From contig JAIORT010000427.1 in NCBI GenBank assembly GCA_021107975.1, positions 1 through 11,560 on the forward strand: a stretch of DNA of 11,560 nt, written 5' to 3'. The notes beneath the pieces were generated by a model. The model was given only the letters and a program-made list of their open reading frames with translations, was not told where the DNA came from and ran no database searches. A program made the position numbers and the translations under genes. The DNA comes from Bacteroidales bacterium. Its GTDB lineage: Bacteria > Bacteroidota > Bacteroidia > Bacteroidales > JAADJA01. Shown piece after piece: positions 1-7,231 of the stretch. The number at the start of each line of letters is the position of its first letter. The first letter of the stretch is position 1.

Positions 1-15
1 CCTGCCTTCATAATT

Positions 16-3000
16 TTAAAAGTGCAAAATTAAACCTGCTCTCCATATTCTTGGTATATCATAATGCTGTGGATTAATCAGTTTTAACTGATATAAAGTT
101 CTGTACGACTGGGGATCAATCTGATCATTTATTTCCTGCTGCCATTCAGGAGCAGAGAGATATCCGTCGTCATCGGGCTTTCCTGTTTTGGGATAGACAT
201 AAAACACATTTTTAAAATTAAACAGATTCTCAACCAACAGATATATATTTATACCGGAGCCGTTCTTCATATAAAATCCCTTTTCCAATTTCAGGTTAAA
301 CATATTGAAATTCGGGGTGTATTTTAATTGACGTTCCTCTATTTGATATTCATTTTTTTCTAAAGTAAAATAAGGAGTTCCTTTTCTGAACTGGTAAAAA
401 ATGCTGAGACCTAAGTCTTCCAGCACCTTCCAATTGCCCGAAACAGGCCCGATATAATCCCTGCCAATACCAAAGTTAAAACCGGCAAAAGAATTAATAA
501 TCAGGTCAGATGTTTCAGTAAAATTCGGATACTCACTAATATCATGTAGAAAAAAGAACTCACCGGTAATGAATTTGGTAACACTGATATTTAAGTTCAA
601 ACCGGATGTTTTAGGAGAAAAATAATTTAACGATCCGATAAATCCTTTATTAAAAATAGTGCTGTCATAATTTAGAATCGTTGTATAATCATGTGGATAT
701 GCACCTTTTATTCTCCCGAAATACTGGTAATTATATAATCCCGTTACAAAAAAACCGGCATCGGCAAAAAGCTGTTTAAAGATTTTTTGTTTTACCCCAA
801 TATTGAGCTTATATGTCCTGAGCGGTTTTAAATCGGGATTTGGAAATAAACTTAAATTATTGAACATCCAATACATGTCAGGACGAAATTCATTATAAAA
901 GTTCGGATTTTGTGAATAGGAATTAAAGTTCGTATAGAAATTAGTGATGCGGTTAAGTGTATAATCAATATTAACCTGGGGGAGAAAATTTACTACCGGT
1001 TTATAATCCGTAAATGACATATCCGGGGTCCAACCGGGTTCTCCTAAATATATATCAGGGTATATTAAATAAGGAGAAACTCCAGAACCGACATTCAGAT
1101 CATTAGGATCCATAATTTCCACACCATCTCTGTTATACCAGGTATCTCCATCGCGATATCCCGTAATATGAGTAGGGTCATTAATATTGTCAATATAAAC
1201 CGCATAATCATTTCCAATATTTGACGGATGATTTACCGGGGTACCGGCTATCAGATTAATTTCACCGGCAGAATATATTTCCATCAACGAATATTTATCC
1301 TTTAAAACAGGCTGGTTGGCGTCATACCTGTCAATTCTCAAACCAACCGAAACATTGAGGTTCTTCCATGTAAATTGATCCTGAATATATCCTGAAAAAT
1401 AAACCGGTCGGAAAGCATCTATTGACCAATCGGTAAAAAAATCATAAGGTCCGGGTTTGTTTTTCAGTTTATTCCCTGTGTAATCATATCCCTTGTATTG
1501 AACCAATCTGTGATACAGCAATTCTGTCGGGGAGAACATATCCAGCGAATAAAGTTCATCATTTAATTGGATGGTATGCATTACACCGTCTTTGTCGTAA
1601 TAATCAATAGTGTTGTTAACCATATCATAAGAATCCGTCAGAATAAAATCAACCCCATCAATTGGCAGTCCTAATTTTTTTCGCAGATTTTTATCAAAAT
1701 CAGATTGTACGATTGCATCATATACCCTGTAAAAAATAACCGTATCCTGGAAAACATTATTATTATAAACAGGAACCGGATTATTAATATCTAATTGTTG
1801 TATATGATAGTTTGTCATTCCGCGCATAGCTGACCATAATCCCATAGGATTCATCGAATAAAATCGTTTTATCTCTTTCATATATTCAAAACCCGCAGTA
1901 AAATGATGTGATTTATAATCAGCTTCGAAACGAAACATCCCCCGAATTTTCTCTTCGGCATTTTCCATATAATTAATACTAGCTACCAAATCTGCTCCGG
2001 GAACACTGGTGGAATAAGGCGATTGATCGCCGGGGCTGTTCCACAATCCATATACACCTGGCGGATTCTGACCATTAGTCAAACCTCCTGCTAACCACAG
2101 TTCATCCAAATTGTGTATTGATCCCGGTGAATAAAACTCATAAGCCTGTTCGGTAAATCTGGCTGCTTCAGGATTATAATTCAGGTTTTGAAAGGTATAA
2201 GCAGTATCATAGTCCCAACTGTTCAGCAGCCATACATTTTCATAAGGCTGCCCGTTAATATCAACATCACCCAATTCATAAGTTGGGGTTTTATAAGTCT
2301 GATACTTCCCAAGGTAACCATATTCAAAAAACCGGTCTTCATGCTTTTTGCTTTGTGTTCTGGCGTAATAGTTTGAGTATTGCAGATGTACATTATAACC
2401 AATGCTGAATTCATCCGAAATATTAATCTTATGTTCAAATTTCAGATAATTGTCAAAATTCCTGACGTATCTTTCAGGATTATTATCATAATTAAAAAGT
2501 GCATTATCAAAAATAAACCGGTCGGTATTTTGAATTTTTGTATAATTCCCTAAAGTCAGTTCAATGTTTTCTGTAACAGGGATTTTAATTTTGGCAAAAG
2601 AGTTCCATGAATTTTTTCCGGCATTCTTAGGGGTTTTACAAGTTATAATATCATCATACCGGACAAACTCGGCATTCATAAAAGTTCCACCCGATGGTAA
2701 TCCTGTTGGGCGCAATGGATTATTTGCCAGATAAGTTAGAGTATCCGGGTTTACGTGATAACAATTTTCCCATATAGGATCCGTATTGTTTGTTTTATTA
2801 TAACTGCCCGCAAGGTAAATAGTTAGTGATTTTTTATCCGAACCCTTTTTGCCAAAACGAACCGGAACACCTACGTTGAATTCTACATGGTCCTCTTTTA
2901 AAAAATTAACCAGATCTTTATAAAATTCAATATTGAAACTGAATTTATCTTCAACTTCCGAAGATTGGATATCAATAAATCCTCCGGCAGAATTTCCCAT

Positions 3001-3372
3001 ATAAATCGGAGAATTGATCCCGTAAAACCGGTACGAGCCAATGCTTCTGAACGGAAACTCATTTCCATCGCGCACCTGCATACCATCAATAAAAATATAA
3101 TCTCCATCGGCTTCTATTCCATAATAAAACATCCGGTTGCCTTTCAGGTAGTATGCTGAAGGTGTAGTCAGACTTGCTGATTTCACCGTTCGGAACGGTC
3201 GGTTTTTTAAATCACTGAATTTTAATGAATGTTGATAAAAAATTTCATTTTGTAAGGAATCGTTCTCTGTTGTATCTTGAGGGACATTGTTATCCTGTGC
3301 TGATGTTTTAAGGATTGATATAAACAGCAAACACAAAACAAACACACCCCAAAAAGCAGATTTGTTTTTCAT
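16..3372 (-). CDS. TonB-dependent receptor-like outer-membrane protein, no N-terminal carboxypeptidase-like domain
   Basis: Predicted outer-membrane beta-barrel receptor of 1118 residues. Residues 1-25 form a signal peptide: basic MKNK, a hydrophobic stretch to about residue 21, then TSA before Gln, a common Bacteroidota cleavage context. A short, rather degenerate plug follows at about residues 50-140. It contains the plug-like pieces YIFIDGMQV and NSAGGFIDIQS, which resemble the usual 'YFVDGVPV' and 'GNATGGVINI' signatures. The rest is a long run of alternating aromatic and polar strands typical of a 22-strand barrel, ending in a terminal Phe (RAGLILHF) as expected for an outer-membrane signal. 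Many Bacteroidota receptors carry a carboxypeptidase-regulatory-like domain before the plug; here only about 25 residues separate signal peptide and plug, so it is absent. No clear TonB box was identified. The substrate is unknown. No SusD-like partner is visible, but the window ends 15 bases past the stop. Family assignment is fairly sure; the transported ligand cannot be called. Confidence 0.85.
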   Translation of the reverse strand: MKNKSAFWGVFVLCLLFISILKTSAQDNNVPQDTTENDSLQNEIFYQHSLKFSDLKNRPFRTVKSASLTTPSAYYLKGNRMFYYGIEADGDYIFIDGMQVRDGNEFPFRSIGSYRFYGINSPIYMGNSAGGFIDIQSSEVEDKFSFNIEFYKDLVNFLKEDHVEFNVGVPVRFGKKGSDKKSLTIYLAGSYNKTNNTDPIWENCYHVNPDTLTYLANNPLRPTGLPSGGTFMNAEFVRYDDIITCKTPKNAGKNSWNSFAKIKIPVTENIELTLGNYTKIQNTDRFIFDNALFNYDNNPERYVRNFDNYLKFEHKINISDEFSIGYNVHLQYSNYYARTQSKKHEDRFFEYGYLGKYQTYKTPTYELGDVDINGQPYENVWLLNSWDYDTAYTFQNLNYNPEAARFTEQAYEFYSPGSIHNLDELWLAGGLTNGQNPPGVYGLWNSPGDQSPYSTSVPGADLVASINYMENAEEKIRGMFRFEADYKSHHFTAGFEYMKEIKRFYSMNPMGLWSAMRGMTNYHIQQLDINNPVPVYNNNVFQDTVIFYRVYDAIVQSDFDKNLRKKLGLPIDGVDFILTDSYDMVNNTIDYYDKDGVMHTIQLNDELYSLDMFSPTELLYHRLVQYKGYDYTGNKLKNKPGPYDFFTDWSIDAFRPVYFSGYIQDQFTWKNLNVSVGLRIDRYDANQPVLKDKYSLMEIYSAGEINLIAGTPVNHPSNIGNDYAVYIDNINDPTHITGYRDGDTWYNRDGVEIMDPNDLNVGSGVSPYLIYPDIYLGEPGWTPDMSFTDYKPVVNFLPQVNIDYTLNRITNFYTNFNSYSQNPNFYNEFRPDMYWMFNNLSLFPNPDLKPLRTYKLNIGVKQKIFKQLFADAGFFVTGLYNYQYFGRIKGAYPHDYTTILNYDSTIFNKGFIGSLNYFSPKTSGLNLNISVTKFITGEFFFLHDISEYPNFTETSDLIINSFAGFNFGIGRDYIGPVSGNWKVLEDLGLSIFYQFRKGTPYFTLEKNEYQIEERQLKYTPNFNMFNLKLEKGFYMKNGSGINIYLLVENLFNFKNVFYVYPKTGKPDDDGYLSAPEWQQEINDQIDPQSYRTLYQLKLINPQHYDIPRIWRAGLILHF

Positions 3373-3401
3373 TTAAAGGATGTTTTGAATTAACAAATAA
3401 A

Positions 3402-3447
3402 AAAAAGATTATCAAAAGTATTAAAAAATACTTTTGATAATCTTTTT
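3402..3447 (-). terminator. Rho-independent terminator after the HEAT-repeat gene (21-bp perfect stem)
   Basis: Arms 3402-3422 and 3427-3447 are perfect reverse complements (21 bp) around a 4-base AAAA loop. On the minus strand the stem ends in an unbroken run of eight T residues (complement of 3399-3406), the layout of an intrinsic terminator. It lies 35 bases beyond the HEAT-repeat gene stop and about 30 bases before the receptor start codon. The stem is AT-rich (only G:C pairs at 3407/3442, 3413/3436 and 3418/3431) but unusually long. Confidence 0.8.
3413..3420 (-). promoter_or_regulatory. Possible -7 promoter box for the receptor gene, inside the terminator stem
   Basis: On the minus strand these bases read TACTTTTG, an exact match to the Bacteroidota -7 consensus TAnnTTTG. 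Transcription would start about 35 bases before the receptor ATG at 3372. No TTTG -33 box is found 18-21 bases upstream, and the same octamer occurs on the other strand by palindromy (3429-3436), so this may be chance. It is the only consensus match in the 110-base gap before the receptor gene. Confidence 0.22.
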
Positions 3448-3482
3448 AAGTAAAATAAAGGGAAATGTTTTAAAGCAGAGTG

Positions 3483-4883
3483 TTATTCTTCCGGTTCTCT
3501 CAGCTTAATTAAAGCATCAGCCATTTCTTCATATTCAGGACCTTCGGCTAAATTGCATAAAGTCTTGATTTCAGCTGCATACTCATCAAAACCTAATTGT
3601 CCTGCCCAAACGGCTGCTCTGCATTTAATTTGATATTGCGAATCCTTAAAGGATCTCTTAATAACCTTTGATTTCGATTTTGTGTCAAAATCAGTTGCAA
3701 GATATAGATTCAGCGAATTATACCTTACAAAGCTGTTTTTATCATTAAGAAAATTTGCATATTCTTCCTTAAAGCTTAAAATAAATTCATCCTGAACTAC
3801 TTCATAAGTATCAATTAAACTTGCAAGACATGCTAAAATGTTTTGCTTAACCTCGGGTGCTGTTTCCATGTCATCCAGAATCTTCTTTAAGTTATTAACA
3901 CTTAACTTATCTTTATAATTGATAAGAATGTTGCAAATCAAAGAAAATTTTTCATTTTCCAGCTCATTCCCTGTAGCCCAACGGATATGGCGTAGAAAAA
4001 CATATCTGATTTTGCTCGGAACATCAAAGCTTTCCATATTAATTAGCACTTTAGTTATTAATTGTGCTTCCTCAATATCACCGTTAATCATTCTTCCAAT
4101 CAATGGATCAATTCCTTTTGTAATTTTTTGTTTGCCTATCACTCTTATCAGGGTTTCTACTTCACTTTCAACTGAGGTTGAGAAAAGATTAGCGACTATC
4201 TGATCTGATAACGAGTTTAAGTTCATATCTTTTACTGCCAAAGCTGCAGCACTTCTCACTCCTGCATCCTTGTCTTTTAACTTACTTGACAGAAAAGCTT
4301 CTATGGTTTTTTGGTCAAAGTTTGAAAACTTCAGTTCATTGATGGCTTTAATCTTTTCTGCAGGATTGGTATTGTTTAGCAATACTTGTAATTCATCATC
4401 GGTATGAACTCTGAAAGATAACATTTCAACATCCTGGCTCATGATTAGTTCAGCAGCAGCCTGAAAGGTGTATCCATAATGAAATTTTACTAAAGCTGAT
4501 AAATCCATTGCCCAGGATCCACACGCATTGGCAACCTCCGGCACAACAGATATTGTAAACGATTTGGTTCTTCCCGGTTCAATTTTCAGAAGAGGTTTTG
4601 CCATAATATAAGAAGTATCTGATTTTGCAGAAACATTTACTGTAAAATCAGAAATCGGATCAGGAACCCAAAGCTTGGGTTCACAATTGAAATTACCGAA
4701 GTTAACCTGGCTGATTGCACCAATTTTATCAATAAAAATAGTGTAATCATTTTCATTTTCAAAAGTTAATTCAAAAGTAAATGTGTTTTTGTCAAATTTA
4801 CTTTTTACCAGGGTTTGCGTAAACAAATCTGCACAAAACAGATTTATTATCGCGATCAAAAAAAGAGTCTTTAATTTTACCAT
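3483..4883 (-). CDS. Secreted HEAT-repeat protein with an N-terminal beta domain
   Basis: Protein of unknown function, 466 residues from the chosen ATG at 4883. A TTG three codons upstream (4892) is possible but less likely; neither start has a Shine-Dalgarno. Residues 1-23 form a signal peptide (KLKTLFLIAIINLFC core). The Cys at about residue 17 follows Phe, so it is not a good lipobox, and a periplasmic or exported soluble protein is likelier. Residues about 25-150 look like a beta-sandwich with two cysteines (about 67 and 121) that could form a disulfide. From about residue 160 to the end the protein is helical with HEAT-like periodicity, seen in AEKIKAINELKFSNF, KDKDAGVRSAAALAVKDM and DKNSFVRYNSLNLYLA, where Asp/Val/Arg sit at typical HEAT positions. 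HEAT solenoids usually bind proteins; no catalytic motif is seen. The receptor gene lies downstream on the same strand, 110 bases away but past a terminator. A functional link is only suggested by order. Confidence 0.75.
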   Translation of the reverse strand: MVKLKTLFLIAIINLFCADLFTQTLVKSKFDKNTFTFELTFENENDYTIFIDKIGAISQVNFGNFNCEPKLWVPDPISDFTVNVSAKSDTSYIMAKPLLKIEPGRTKSFTISVVPEVANACGSWAMDLSALVKFHYGYTFQAAAELIMSQDVEMLSFRVHTDDELQVLLNNTNPAEKIKAINELKFSNFDQKTIEAFLSSKLKDKDAGVRSAAALAVKDMNLNSLSDQIVANLFSTSVESEVETLIRVIGKQKITKGIDPLIGRMINGDIEEAQLITKVLINMESFDVPSKIRYVFLRHIRWATGNELENEKFSLICNILINYKDKLSVNNLKKILDDMETAPEVKQNILACLASLIDTYEVVQDEFILSFKEEYANFLNDKNSFVRYNSLNLYLATDFDTKSKSKVIKRSFKDSQYQIKCRAAVWAGQLGFDEYAAEIKTLCNLAEGPEYEEMADALIKLREPEE

Positions 4884-5210
4884 GTCGATCAATTTAATTT
4901 AGGTTATATGATTACTTTGCATAATTGTTTAAGTCATAATTATTCGTTTTACTTAAAAATGAGATTTTTGTTTCAAAATTGGAAACTGTACAAAAATTGG
5001 ACTTACCTTACCTTTATTTACTGCTAATATATATAAATATATTTAATAAAAAAAATTATTTTTATTTTTTTCGCAAAATGATATACAATTTTCAATTATA
5101 CACATTGTCCCTGTAATAAAAAGTAATTATATTTTTTTTCAAACATTCTTTCCAATATTTGCTTTAATCTATACCTTTGGGGCTTCAATTTAAAATTTCA
5201 ATATATAAAT
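4884..5210. other. AT-rich divergent intergenic spacer
   Basis: About 327 bases between the divergent HEAT-repeat gene and gatE. It is strongly AT-rich with long A and T runs (about 5046-5072 and 5130-5140) and a small palindrome at 5034-5045 (TAAATATATTTA). No plausible small gene or structured RNA was seen. The gatE promoter lies at its right end. No convincing TAnnTTTG box was found for the HEAT-repeat gene on the minus strand. Confidence 0.6.
5149..5179 (+). promoter_or_regulatory. Bacteroidota-type promoter for gatE-gatD
   Basis: TACCTTTG at 5172-5179 matches the -7 consensus TAnnTTTG exactly. A -33-like TTTC at 5149-5152 (3 of 4 to TTTG) lies 19 bases upstream, the normal spacing. Transcription would begin near 5186, about 25 bases before the gatE ATG at 5211. 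The leader has no Shine-Dalgarno, as is usual in this phylum. Box and spacing are seen directly; activity is inferred. Confidence 0.6.
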
Positions 5211-7187
5211 ATGACAGATAATAATTTTAACCCGGAAAAAAATTATCAGCAAACAAAACAAGAAATTGGCTATATCAATCGAAAAGAGGCAACTCAGGAA
5301 ACATACAATAAAATAGGTTTTATGTCGGGTTTGGAAGTTCATCAGCAATTAAAAACCAGGCATAAACTTTTTTGTAATTGTCCGGCAGGAATATATCAAA
5401 AACTCGAGGAATATGATGCGGAGGTCATAAGGCACATGCGCCCTACTCTCAGTGAATTAGGGGAATATGATGGTACTGCATTGATGGAGTTTAAAACCAG
5501 GAAAGAAATAGTATATCACCTGTCAAACGATTCGGCATGTACTTATGATATTGATGATACTCCCCCGTTTGCAATCGACAAAGAGGCTTTGGCAATTGCC
5601 ATAAGAATATCCCTTTTATCAAAATTAAATATTGTTGGAGAGGTTCATATTACACGTAAGCAATACTTAGACGGGAGCATACCTACCGGATTCCAGCGAA
5701 CAGGAATAATAGGTGTGGAAGGTGAAATTAATTTAAAGCATAAAAAAATCAGGTTGATTCAGTTGAGTCTTGAGGAGGACTCATGCCGTGAAGTATCTGA
5801 TATCGGACACGTACGTGTTTTTCGAACCGACCGTTTGGGAATGCCCCTTATTGAAACAGTTACTTATCCCGATTGTGTTAACCCGGATGAAGTAAAAGAA
5901 ACATGTGATTATATTAGATTCCTAAACAGGAGTACCGGTTTGGTGAGAACCGGAATTGGTGCCGGAAGAGAAGATGTGAATGTTAGTTGCCGCGGTGGTT
6001 CGAGGGTGGAAATAAAAGGAGTAGCACATACCAAATGGATACCCGAACTAACGCACAATGAGGCTTTCAGACAATGGGCATTGTTAAAAATAAGGGATAA
6101 ACTTAAAAGTAAAGTTAAAGATATTAATAAATGGAAGATAAATCATCTGGAATTAAATAACAGGGCTTTCAAGTTTCAAAATGAATTTTTAAAAGAAGCA
6201 TTATTAAATAATCAAAGGATTGTTGTTGTTAACCTTCCCGGGTTTAAAGGTATTCTTTCTCATTTTACCCAGCCCGGAAAAATGTTTGCAAACGAAATCG
6301 AAGAACGTTTAAAAGTAATTGCCTGCCTCGATAAACCGTTTATGTTCCATTCTGAAGAATTCAATCCTTCTTTTAATAATAAAGAATTTGATGAAATTAC
6401 CACTTCGTTAGATCCGGTTGAGGATGATGCTCAGATTATTTTTTGGGGACCGGAAGAAGATATTCAAACCGCCCTTGAAACAATAGAAGAAAGATGCGGG
6501 ATGGCATTTGAAGGAGTTCCTAACGAAACCCGCAAATCATTTGAGGATGGCACAACAATCTTTGAAAGAGTTTTGCCAGGCGCCGACAGAATGTATCCTG
6601 ATACTGATACAGCGCCCATTCCTCTTCCGAATGAGTATATTGAAGAATTGAGTGAAAATTTGCCTGCGGATATTATCGACATGTATCATCAATTGCAGGA
6701 ATGGAAAATACCGGAGGATACTTACACTTATATTTTCAGCAAGAACCTCTATCCAATAATTGAAAGAATAATAAACGAATTAAACATCGATCCTGTTTTT
6801 ACAGGTACTTTCTTCGGGCACACCCTGAAATATGTGGAAGGACATTATGAACCTGCGGAAGCATTTAATTATAAAATCATTTACGCTATGTTCAGGTATC
6901 TGCAACAACAAAATATTGATATTGAACTGGCGAAAAGAATGCTCCCCGTTGTTTATGAGTTTCCAAAATTAGATTTTGATTCGGTATTGGAAAGCATCAA
7001 TTTTAAAAAAATGCCAAAAGAAAGAATTCTCTCTCATATCCCCTTTTTGAAGAAAAAATTTGCAGAGATAAGAAGGTCGGACAAAATACAGAACGAAGGC
7101 AACTGGCTCATGGGAGAGTTAAGGAATGAAGCAACAGGTAATTTATCCTTAAAGGAATTATCTGAAAAAATTATTAATGACAAATGA
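5211..7187 (+). CDS. gatE: Archaeal-type Glu-tRNA(Gln) amidotransferase subunit E
   Basis: Subunit of the GatDE enzyme that converts Glu-tRNA(Gln) to Gln-tRNA(Gln). GatE binds the tRNA, activates the glutamyl group with ATP and accepts ammonia from GatD. The cradle domain shows GLEVHQQL (39-46; His44 is a likely Mg ligand by analogy with GatB), KLFCNCP with paired cysteines 55 and 57, RHMRPTLSELGEYD (74-87), FQRTG (161-165), SLEEDSCR (186-193) and RLGMPLIE (208-215). The RPTxSELG motif, the GVPNETRKSFEDG stretch (435-447) and an AspRS-like insert at about 310-430 (LPGFKGILSHFTQPG) identify GatE rather than bacterial GatB, which lacks this insert. A short YqeY-like tail ends the protein (LMGELRNEATGN, 633-644). 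Length is 658 against roughly 620-640 for archaeal GatE; the excess includes about 25 extra N-terminal residues before the conserved IGFMSGLEVH. No other in-frame Met precedes Met38, and a promoter fits the ATG. First gene of an operon with gatD 44 bases downstream. GatE versus GatB is called with high confidence. Confidence 0.93.
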   Translation: MTDNNFNPEKNYQQTKQEIGYINRKEATQETYNKIGFMSGLEVHQQLKTRHKLFCNCPAGIYQKLEEYDAEVIRHMRPTLSELGEYDGTALMEFKTRKEIVYHLSNDSACTYDIDDTPPFAIDKEALAIAIRISLLSKLNIVGEVHITRKQYLDGSIPTGFQRTGIIGVEGEINLKHKKIRLIQLSLEEDSCREVSDIGHVRVFRTDRLGMPLIETVTYPDCVNPDEVKETCDYIRFLNRSTGLVRTGIGAGREDVNVSCRGGSRVEIKGVAHTKWIPELTHNEAFRQWALLKIRDKLKSKVKDINKWKINHLELNNRAFKFQNEFLKEALLNNQRIVVVNLPGFKGILSHFTQPGKMFANEIEERLKVIACLDKPFMFHSEEFNPSFNNKEFDEITTSLDPVEDDAQIIFWGPEEDIQTALETIEERCGMAFEGVPNETRKSFEDGTTIFERVLPGADRMYPDTDTAPIPLPNEYIEELSENLPADIIDMYHQLQEWKIPEDTYTYIFSKNLYPIIERIINELNIDPVFTGTFFGHTLKYVEGHYEPAEAFNYKIIYAMFRYLQQQNIDIELAKRMLPVVYEFPKLDFDSVLESINFKKMPKERILSHIPFLKKKFAEIRRSDKIQNEGNWLMGELRNEATGNLSLKELSEKIINDK

Positions 7188-7189
7188 AC

Positions 7190-7231
7190 AACTTATAACT
7201 TTTAACAAATAACTTATAACCCATATCAATC
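7190..7231 (+). repeat. 7-bp tandem repeat running into the gatD start codon
   Basis: Five consecutive 7-mers of form AACnnnT start at 7190, 7197, 7204, 7211 and 7218. AACTTAT occurs twice exactly (7190 and 7211); the others are AACTTTT, AACAAAT and AACCCAT. A degenerate sixth unit, ATCAATC (7225-7231), abuts the gatD ATG at 7232. The stretch contains no G on the coding strand and no Shine-Dalgarno, so the mRNA here should be unstructured. It fills almost the whole gatE-gatD gap. Confidence 0.75.

Noticed and set aside
5211..7187. Calling this gene gatB of the bacterial GatCAB enzyme
   Set aside because: The AspRS-like insert, the RPTLSELG motif, the length and the adjacent gatD all point to GatE; no gatA or gatC is present nearby.
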